From Psococerastis gibbosa (lineage: Eukaryota > Arthropoda > Insecta > Psocodea > Psocidae): DNA of 64,000 bases. Every line of letters starts with the position of its first letter. The stretch's first letter is position 1. Below, piece after piece: positions 56,204 to 64,000 of this stretch. The translations under genes and the position numbers were made by a program. The stretch covers positions 14,136,001 to 14,200,000 of the forward strand of contig OZ020484.1 of the NCBI GenBank assembly GCA_963971405.1. The letters are read 5' to 3'. The notes beneath the pieces are model-generated. The model saw only the letters and a program-made list of their open reading frames with translations, did no database searches and was not told the DNA's origin.

Positions 56204-56607
56204 GACAAATATTCCACCGACCGGCTAGGGCTAAATTCAAATACGGTGACGTGGTAGCAGACATTTAAGACTGGGGGGGGGGGGTTTCCACCGACCTCTC
56301 ATTGCAGAGTGCAAATGACATTGACGGAAATTTGAATTTTTCTTTTTATAGAAATCTATTAAAATGTTTGTACTTAACATATCCCATGACGCCATTTTTT
56401 AATTTTAGTTTGTTTGTTTGTTTGTGATTTTACTGTATGATCATTGATCAATTTTAACTAGGGAATAGAGGAAAATAAACATTTCCGTCAATGTCATTTG
56501 CATTCTGCAATGCGAGGTCGGTGGAACCCCCGCCTAAGTCATGAATGTCTGCTACCACGTCACCGTATTTGTATATTTAGCTTTAGCCGGTCGGTGGAAT
56601 ATGCGCC
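56204..56607. mobile_element. Palindromic MITE H1, GGCGCATATTCC subtype, TAA duplication
   Basis: TAA at 56201-56203 and 56608-56610. The left terminus is altered (GACAAATATTCCACCGACCG), the right is GGTGGAATATGCGCC. A G11 run replaces GGCGGGG of the inner arm. Confidence 0.9.
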
Positions 56608-56614
56608 TAAAACA

Positions 56615-57541
56615 GGTAGATACTTAATCAATGCTAGCCCAACATATAAAGAACCGGTCCGAGTTTACTCGAACATGCTTTCCAATTTATCAACATTAGT
56701 AAATAGAGAAAAAGAGTAATTTCATGGTAAATAATTTTCCTATGGTTAGATTTCCGATATCTCGGGGGGCGGGGGCGGGGGGGGGGGGTGTCCACAACAC
56801 ATCACCACACAGCAATACTGGCAGGGCACGCAATGCATTTGAGCGTGAATTAACTGCATTTTCTATCATTTAAAAAAAAAAAATGTTTTTACAAAACCGA
56901 ATACTTTTCTGGGAAAGCAACCTGTCCAGTTTCGTTACTCAATGAAACACCTAAAACATACCTGAAAGTAAAAATCATCGATAGAAAGGTTTCGCAGAAA
57001 AACTATTTTTTAGTCATTTTTCATGAAAATATAGTTATTTTTATTTTCTTACCCCCTGAAGCAAACTATCAAGGGGCAAGCGACCCCCCACATTTTATCA
57101 ACATTAATAACAACTACAATATATGTGAATTTAAAAGAAATCGTTGGTGCCGTTTATGAGAAATAATTTTTTTATACGTTTTTTGGAGTTTTTTGAGAAT
57201 GAAACCCCCCCCCCCCCCCAAATTGAGATAGCCCCAAATTTAAAAAATCGTTCTGAGGTATGATTTTTGTGAACCTACATGCCAAATTTCACAAAATCGA
57301 CCTAGTAGTTTGACAGACAGACAGAACGACAGACAGATATTTTACAGAGATATTTTACATGTTATATCTAGGCCTAGCAGAATTTTAGTAATTCAAAAAC
57401 GTCAGAATTAAAACTGGTCACATTTTACTTACTTCATTATACCTACTTCCAATGAAAAATGTTTTGTTTTTTCATTGGCCCCCCCAGATAGAAGTCATGC
57501 CCCCCATGGCCCCCCCGCCTTAAAATTTCTAGCGCCGCCAC
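56615..57541. mobile_element. hAT-like element interior and right end inside a repeat
   Basis: The right end GCGCCGCCACTG at 57530-57541 is of the CAGTGGCGGC hAT type. The interior 56870-57210 is shared with 11290-11640. A ~35-bp sequence (GTAGATACTTAATCAATGCT, then AGCCCAACATATAAA) at 56616-56650 recurs immediately after the right end at 57543-57577. No left terminus of the hAT type is visible. CAGACAGA repeats lie at 57312-57340. Confidence 0.55.
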
Positions 57542-57542
57542 T

Positions 57543-57900
57543 GTAGGTACTCAATCAATGCTAGCCCAACATATAAACAACACAGAACATTCAGGTACCT
57601 TTAAAGATTTTAAAATATTTCACATAGCCAACAAAGGGAAATTGCTTGATAATCTAGAAACCATTGCAATAAAAGAAGCTATTAATAGGAATAAACCCCT
57701 ATTAAATAATATAACATTTGTCAGCAATTCTCCTTTATTGGACTTAGTTGGATCGTATATGTAATGTCTGTATTTTTAACGTGACTTGATGTTTTTATAA
57801 CCTGCAATTACTTGTTTTTATTTTAAGTTTTATCTGCTCACTTGAGAATGACGAATAGTCGAAAACAGTCGTGTTTTTGGGTAATATTTTATCAAGTCAA
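57543..57900 (+). pseudogene. Penelope-like element 3' end (GIY-YIG side)
   Basis: The frame from 57558 to 57764 reads MLAQHINNTEHSGTFKDFKI, then FHIANKGKLLDNLETIAIKE and INRNKPLLNN. The H-(N/G)-H, IL-H-x-x-NKG-x-LL-x-LE-x-x-x-I pattern is found in the C-terminal region of Penelope-like retroelements downstream of the GIY-YIG motif. Upstream RT and the GIY-YIG core are absent. After the stop, ACTTGAGAATGACGAATAGT, then CGAAAACAGTC at 57841-57872 can form GAC/GTC stem II followed by GAAA, which resembles a degenerate hammerhead ribozyme core, a feature known in this element class. Confidence 0.6.
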
Positions 57901-58540
57901 CTTTTATTATAATGCCTATATTCTCGATAAAACTTTTGTACGACAAGGAAATGTTTAATGTTTAATTATTCTTTATAATTACAACTTTTGAATGGCAACC
58001 ACGGACAAAGAGAAAGAAAGAATGCTAGAAAAGCGTATATCTTACTCTTCTCCGATATCCGACGGCAAACGAGGCTGAAGACAATTAGTGCACAACCGCA
58101 AGTTCAATTAGCATTTCGTCACACAGTCTTTCTGAAATGTCAGAATCAGATCAGAACAGTGGATCAGAATTTCAAAGCCTTCCCATGGGAACAATAAAAA
58201 TAATAATACCGGTAATCAACAAATATCTCGTCTACATTATTGACCGTAACGTTGCATTAGAATAACTATCGTAGAGTAGAAAGTAATTTATCCGTCTCAA
58301 AACGTTTTTCTTTGGTTTATGTTAAATGTTGAGAAGTTGTCTGCGAAGCCAAACCTGATGATAGTACCTAAAGGAACAAGAGACACGCGTGTCTGACTAC
58401 CATCAATCAGGGTGACAGGTTATAGCCAACGATATTAGCGGGTAAGACTACAATATTATGTGTCTAGTACCGCTGCAAATACCGTATAGGTACTATAAAC
58501 AATTAGCTCAGGCTTAAGTCTCCTTATTGTTTACCTATTT
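57901..58540. other. Unassigned DNA
   Basis: Nothing recognised. Confidence 0.45.
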
Positions 58541-58544
58541 ATAC

Positions 58545-58722
58545 GTTAAAATGTACAGGTAGAATTTTGAAATATAAGAATTTTCATTAATGTGTCTCAT
58601 CTAAGGGAGAAAAAAACTCACCAAAAATATTAAATTATGAATTTGAATTTCCCGCGCATTTTGCACTTATTTCTTTAAAACAATTGAATTGACCCCGGTG
58701 TTATAATAATCCCAAATTGCCA
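58545..58722. mobile_element. Partial CAGCCCGATC-type MITE
   Basis: Shares, in inverse order, blocks with 59581-59760: TGTACAGGTAGAATTTTGAA, CTAAGGGAGAAAAAAACTCA and ATGAATTTGAATTTCCCGCG. Right end CCATGATCGGGCTG, then CTG. Confidence 0.6.
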
Positions 58723-58735
58723 TGATCGGGCTGCT

Positions 58736-59250
58736 GCCACCTTCAATTGTACATTATCTTTCTCATTGCATCGAATGCGAGTTACAAGTCTCCAGGAAAG
58801 AATCAATGGATAGAAGGCTTAAGACTTGAAATGAGAGAACAAGAGAACACACCAGGATGTAGACCAATATAATTTACAACTTATCTTACTTTTTAAATCA
58901 GGACACCTACACGAAATCTTAATAATACTAACTATCAGACAGCCGTAAAAGGAGGTGATGGTACTAGAAAACAAACTGTGTACAAATTGTTGGCACTTCC
59001 AAACGCTTCGAGACGTGGTCCGATAAGATTGGACTGTGTAAGGAAATTAATTAGTATAAAATACGTTGGTCCGATAGTGTTCGCGGCGAAAAATGAACAC
59101 ATGAACGTGACAGTGGCGTTATCGGCAGGCATAATTCGTTGGGAGACAATATCAGCTACAAACGGTACTGACCGTGCCTTACGATGAGGTGGAGCTCTGC
59201 GATTGATATCATAACTTTCTATGGAGCAAATACTTACGTATACAGTATGT
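58736..59250. other. Unassigned DNA with two overlapping open frames
   Basis: 58935-59187 is open on both strands; the plus-strand reading KLLALPNASRRGPIRLDCVR is somewhat protein-like, but no family or splice context is seen. Confidence 0.3.
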
Positions 59251-59260
59251 TAGATAGCTG

Positions 59261-59896
59261 CAGGCGATTTGGGATTATTATAATATCGGGGTTATTCAAT
59301 TGTTATAAACAAATAATAATAATAATAACAATTCTTTATTTCCAACAAATACAATAATTAGACAAAATACAATAAGAGCTCCCATGCCTTCATAGAGGCA
59401 AATTTTCAATTTTTGCTCCCTTAGATATAGACATATTAATTAAAAATTCTTGTAATATTACAAAAATAATATATTAATTTTAATTTCCCTCGCATATTTT
59501 AACCCCGTCACATGACAACATACTACTGCGGAATTGAAAAATAAACCCCAGTATTGTATTAACCCGGTATTATTATAATACCGCGGTTTATTCAATCGTT
59601 TTAAACAAATAAGTGCAGAATGCGCGGGAAGTTCAAATTGATAAATTAATATTTTTAGTGAGTTTTCAATTTTTTTCTCCCTTAGATGTAGACACATCAA
59701 TTTAAATTATTATTGCATTTCAAAATTCTACCTGTAGGCTACATTTTAATGTTTGTTAATATTACATTCAATTATTAAACAATGCAACCATCCTCTTGTA
59801 TTCTAACCATTTATTAATTTAACACCGTCACGTGACACCTTATTGATGCGGTATTAAAAAATAAACCCCGGTATGCTAAATCGCCATAATAGGTCC
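59261..59896. mobile_element. Inverted-repeat MITE with internal repeated modules
   Basis: Left end CAGGCGATTTGGGATTATTA (after CTG), right end TGCTAAATCGCCATAATAGG. Inside, the module AACCCCGTCACATGACAACA, then AATAAACCCC is repeated at 59498-59550 and 59819-59870, and GGAGAAAAAAATTG-type blocks occur twice. This looks like one copy inserted into, or duplicated within, another. Confidence 0.6.
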
Positions 59897-60050
59897 GCAG
59901 TTGCTCTCAACTCACTTAGCAGATGAGGCTGCTCCAAATTTTGCCTCATAACCTCATGCATTACCTTCACACGCACAGCCATTCCTCCCGAATCCAGCCA
60001 GTCAAGTCAAAATTTTCTTTTTGACTGTTGTGTCACACCAAATTTTATTC

Positions 60051-60067
60051 CCACGAGCCGCCACTGC
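60051..60067 (-). repeat. Solo hAT-type end
   Basis: CCCACGAGCCGCCACTG is the inverse of the left end of the element at 13764. The adjacent ACACCAAATTTTATT also matches that element. Confidence 0.5.
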
Positions 60068-60092
60068 TTAATTCAGAGATTTGAATGGGAAA

Positions 60093-60255
60093 GTCAAATA
60101 GATATCGACTTTGATGGCCAGGTGGTAAAGTGCTTGCACTTGTGCGAGTCTTTACACGCCATGCGTTCGGAGACGTGTCGTAACTCAACACGGGTACCAA
60201 CCTACAGAGGCGACTGAAGAGGTTAACCGGATACATTCATTAAATTGTTTGTATG
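60093..60255 (+). mobile_element. SINE-B, plus strand, full length
   Basis: GATGGCCAGGTGGTAAAGTG (A box), GCGTTCGGAGACGTGTCGTA, GGTACCAACCTACAGAGGCG and the tail GGATACATTCATTAAATTG. Confidence 0.9.
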
Positions 60256-60985
60256 CGATTAATCTTTTTTTTCAAAAAAAAAAAAAATAAATAAATAAAT
60301 AAACCACAGCATTAGTACTATTCGTACTATTTATGGCATAGTGCTGTTGGGGATTTATAAAAAAATAAAATTCTTCAGTTTATTATCCCTAAATGGGTTG
60401 CCGCAATGCTTAGATACAGTACGGTAATTATTGACACTACAGTCCACAAAAGGGCGTTATCCAATGTTTTCTTTATGAGCATCTCGTATGACAACGTGTG
60501 GACAGTAGGAATAATAACATAGTCGGAAGGGGGCATAAAATGGCTTCCATACTTCGAGATAGTGCCCATAACTATGTGGATGTCAGCCTCAGCCAGAATG
60601 GCCGTCCCACTCCTCTGAGCCGGCCACTGTTTAAATGCGGCCTCATTTTTTCAGGTGTGATCAAAAAGAGTAATCTAATATTTAAAAAAATTAAAGTGTC
60701 CAGCTTTACGAGTATCTAGCTAGTTCTTACTATATTATCGTGATACAGCTAGCAAGCCGACAAAACGTAACTTGTATACTATCGTATGTACAGCATATAT
60801 AAGCCTCCTGCAACACATCCTAACATAAAATATAAATTACGGCCACATACTTCATTACACCAGCCAACCGACCCTGCCGTTTATTAATAATAATATAATG
60901 ACCGGATTTACCAAATAGTGATGAGCGTTAAGGGGAACAGAATCAGTGCATTTGCAATGCGGATAGACGAGTACTGCCTATATCT
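60256..60985. other. Unassigned DNA
   Basis: AAAT repeats at 60275-60302. Nothing else recognised. Confidence 0.45.
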
Positions 60986-60989
60986 TGGA

Positions 60990-61575
60990 GTGATTGTGCC
61001 CCCATTGCTGAGGTCCTGAGGCGAATGGACACAAAGCGATGCTGCTGACGGTTAAGAAACGGAAACTAACATACTACGGCTATGTGAGGAGGAAGGACAA
61101 ATATCGCTTTTTGCATGCTGCATTTAATAATCCAAGGGAATATAAATATATAGTATAATCTCTCCGTTTTCCTCACCCAGTATTCTCTGGACAAGGACTG
61201 TATATTTACCAATACATTACGTACTGTATTATTATACAAATTATTTTCCCAAGCAATAATAATAAACGTCATATATTTACAGACTGAGGCTAGAAAGTCT
61301 TTTTCTGTCTAACCCACGTCCAAAAATCAATAGAAATTCCAAAATACAGTAAATAGTCTTCAAAACAAAAACCAAACAGTTAGCTTTACTTACATGTAGA
61401 AAAACTGAAGGGTCCCACCATAAGAAAAATTTCAACATCCAGGTTGAAAAACCTAAGACAGTGGTTTGCCAAAAGCTCGACTTCCCTCTTCAGAGCAGCA
61501 GTCTCCAAGTTCCCAATCGCCATGATGGTCGCCAGTCTTCAATAGAAGAGGGATTTAGAGAAGAAGAAGAGTGCA
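60990..61575 (+). pseudogene. Second copy of the 10.5-kb LINE, interrupted
   Basis: The first part (60995-61137) reads EVLRRMDTKR and LLTVKKRKLTYYGYVRR, then KDKYRFLHAAF. The second part (61405-61545) reads LKNLRQWFAKSSTSLFRAAV, then SKFPIAMMVASLQ and a stop. This corresponds to LRGWFGRSTTGLFRAAV at 10472-11086. Tail GAAGAAGAAGAG. About 265 unrelated bases (61138-61404) separate the parts. Inactive. Confidence 0.85.
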
Positions 61576-61776
61576 TACTGTATACTCATAGTACCGGTAA
61601 TATTAATTATATTGGGGGGCGTGAGGCGTATTGATCTTGTTGTAGAGCATCGACACTTAGTTGCTTTATATTTTCTAAACTTATGTAAGTACTAGAAATT
61701 TATGCATCACAGATCGGAGATACAGTCGTACAGTCGCATGGTCTCTGAAACTGTGAAGAGTCAAACACCATAAAGG

Positions 61777-62062
61777 CAGTGGGGAGCACAGCTTTTTATT
61801 TTGGGGAGGATCATCCCTTAAAATACCGCCTCAGGTATAAGCTGAGAATAAAAACCATACGGTATTTGATTTAAGTAACTGATTTAACTTTCCCGGACAA
61901 TACTGGTCGGTACATACAAAACTATACAAAGATGTATTAACACGTTTCATATTTAATGTTAAAAAAAAAAAAATCAAGGTATAATTTTGCCACCTTTTTC
62001 AAATTTGTGTAGGGGGTCATGACCCACGTGACCCCCCCCCCCCCCCTCTGTGTCCGCCCCTG
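61777..62062. mobile_element. hAT-like element, 8-bp duplication
   Basis: CATAAAGG (61769-61776) and CATACAGG (62063-62070) differ at one base. Ends CAGTGGGGAGCACAG and CTGTGTCCGCCCCTG. A C15 tract precedes the right end. No ORF. Confidence 0.85.
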
Positions 62063-62070
62063 CATACAGG

Positions 62071-62889
62071 CCAAGAAAGAGATGGTACGACATAAGCACG
62101 AAAGTGAGTGCGATTAGTGGCACTCTCGAAAATTTCATCGCAAGGCAATAGCAATGTCAAGAATGTATACTATATATACAGTATATGCCACAGCAAGAGG
62201 GGTTGACAGGGAGGTTTCTCCCAGTCAAGAAAAAAATTAATAAAATTAAATTGGTTATTGGAGGTACTACTACTAGTAAAGGAGTAAATGCGACCCTGCT
62301 CATATATATAACAACGATCCTATATGTACAGGATAGTGAGAGTAAAAATTGAATCCTTGAAAAAACGCTAAAAGCTTCATCCTTCACACTAATAGCATTT
62401 GGTACTAGGAAAGAAACTAGAAGAAAATGATATCCCATTTTCAAGTGTTATGTGCAGCATTAGTCTGCATGTAATTTCTATAAACTAAACGGTTAAGGCA
62501 CTTTCTTTTGCCTTGATATTACCAACAAATGGAATATTGCACGTTTAATCAAAGTCACTTTAAAGATTAGACAAGGCTGTATAGCTCTTTGTGTCTTGTT
62601 TATGGTTATTGCACAGCGGACTCATTCTCTTAGTCAAGTAATCACTTCCACGGTTAAGCAATCGCTTACTGTAGCTATAGTTTAGCTAGTGGAGTAGCCC
62701 TTCGGGGCTAAAGCTCACCTAAAATAAAGACGTTTTCTTTCATTTTCATGTCATACTGTATATAAAGGAAACTAGGCCTAGGCCTAGCTTGTTTTTAGTA
62801 TGATGAACTATCCAAAATACACACATTTTATTTAATGAACATATATTATTTTTGCATTTTTTTCAAATAAAAAAGGGTTAATTGCATAT
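62071..62889. other. Unassigned DNA
   Basis: A 95-codon minus-strand frame at 62157-62444 is hydrophobic and Leu/Ile-rich but not recognised. Confidence 0.35.
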
Positions 62890-63195
62890 ATATTGTACAA
62901 TTCAACGAATGTATCAGACGCCTCACTAAGTAACTTAGGGGCGATATTTGGCAAGCGTTGCGATAGGTTTTTTTTCCATTGTAACAAATGGGTAGTTGGA
63001 ATCCCACAGAGTCAACTGAAAAAGATTTTAATGTTGACGAGTGTTCTGGGTGTGTTGAGGGGGAAAACCAGTGTGCAGTCGGTTTCACAGTTCACACCAG
63101 ACTCAGATTCGTCCCTGTGTACCGGGCTTTAATACTTGAGTTACGACACGTCTCCGATCGCATGGTGTGTAGCCGTCTCAAGTACAAGTAGGCTT
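62890..63195 (-). mobile_element. SINE-B, minus strand, with a ~195-base interruption
   Basis: 3' part TTCAACGAATGTATCAGACG with CCTCACTAAGTAAC at 62899-62935; 5' part GAGTTACGACACGTCTCCGA with TCGCATGGTGTGTAG from 63129. Between them is unrelated sequence of unknown type. Confidence 0.75.
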
Positions 63196-63211
63196 ACTTA
63201 CCCCCTACACT

Positions 63212-63440
63212 GCCGGCCGCCATACCAAGTTGAATCCAGCGGACCAGAGCAGGTTCAAAGCTGCAGATAAATTGGTCGTGTGACAGTGCCGGTAGGGAAA
63301 GATGGTAGGACTTGTCCTGGTCACCTCCGAACTAATCGTGTGACTTTACTGTGTTTCCCAAGTGGTTCGGAATCCACTATAATCAGGAGGTCCATTGGAG
63401 TCCACACCGTGGCCTGGGACTGTGTCAAACCATACTACTA
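63212..63440 (+). mobile_element. SINE-C, plus strand, 14-bp target duplication
   Basis: TTACCCCCTACACT at 63198-63211 and 63441-63454. Head GCCGGCCGCCATACCAAG, centre CACCTCCGAACTAATCGTGT, 3' end GTCAAACCATACTACTA. Same tail type as the copy at 539. Confidence 0.95.
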
Positions 63441-63454
63441 TTACCCCCTACACT

Positions 63455-64000
63455 TCTTGCATTCTATGTAGTCTCTTCGGAGCTACATATATTATGTATG
63501 GAAACTATTACAAGGCCGTGGCAAAACTTACATAGAGCATTAGTTTGCCACTAAGAACCTGAAACTGAGAAGGAAGCATCAAGAGAAAACAGCTCACTAT
63601 TGTAGAGCACAGGCTAGATGGCTGATAGTGATCTAGGTGCGGCGATAACATTAAGCCGGGAGCTCGTGCCGCTGATGCCCTGTCGAGATTTTCGATTCAC
63701 TTTTGATTTATATTTATTATTTTATTACTTTATTTGCCCGGCAGCTACTACTTCCATTGCCTGTTTATACTGGCGCAACACTTTTAATGTGATCTGGGTT
63801 ATTTACCTCGACACCTCTACAGTCATCGCACTATTGACTGAGCAATGAGAGACACATCATTGCTGTACAGTAGTTGAGAATCATTTTATGACACTGGCAT
63901 AGTAATGTAATGTGCATATTATAATTGATTGTAATGGGCATATTATAATTGATTGATTGAATTGAATTGAATTGGGGATCCCAGGGTCGATATTCCCCGC
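63455..64000. other. Unassigned DNA ending in ATTGA repeats
   Basis: GGGCATATTATAATTGATTG and a near copy are in tandem at 63911-63952, followed by GAATT repeats, probably the 3' tail of a retroelement. No gene seen. Confidence 0.45.

Noticed and set aside
1..64000. CRISPR arrays, operons or prokaryotic signals
   Set aside because: No regularly spaced repeats or dense ORFs; the short direct repeats are target duplications and microsatellites.

Overview
The window looks like repeat-dense nuclear DNA from an invertebrate animal, plausibly an arthropod with a large genome. The sequence is AT-rich, has no operons or long ORFs, and is built mostly from overlapping families of small mobile elements: tRNA-derived SINEs, palindromic MITEs, hAT-like miniature elements, a mariner remnant, 3' ends of non-LTR retrotransposons and a Penelope-like fragment. 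The species cannot be fixed from sequence alone. Most short ORFs lie inside repeats and are not genes.

Layout. 1-4.4 kb: three SINE families and two copies of a ~385-bp palindromic MITE (one split by a SINE). 4.9-6.4 kb: two further palindromic MITEs. 6.77-6.9 kb: a promoter-like module with two perfect CRE sites, a TATA box and an initiator. 7.0-7.4 kb: a SINE inserted in another SINE. 9.25-11.1 kb: LINE tails and a MITE inside a related MITE. 15-18 kb: the best gene candidate, a minus-strand 236-codon ORF with an upstream CRE and TATA-like site, between two MITEs. 20-29 kb: hAT-like poly-G elements, a SINE with a 16-bp target duplication, and a very G-rich minisatellite. 29.3-31.1 kb: a mariner remnant and a LINE tail. 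31.7-43.6 kb: palindromic MITEs, including a three-layer nest at 42.3-43.6 kb. 44-53 kb: three exon-like open segments of low certainty, more SINEs and MITEs. 54-64 kb: a duplicated repeat with a SINE, a Penelope-like 3' end, a second copy of the 10.5-kb LINE, an hAT-like element with 8-bp duplications, and a closing SINE.

The most notable pattern is a set of palindromic MITEs flanked by 3-bp duplications, usually TAA or TTA as in PIF/Harbinger. They share a terminal plan (GGCG, a short spacer, then TTCCAC) and internal modules. Different arms are attached to the same core, and the two arms of one copy often carry the same private changes. The elements are inserted in one another, and a related copy at 40.1 kb preserves an empty site that confirms the insertion model. 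No transposase for them is present here.
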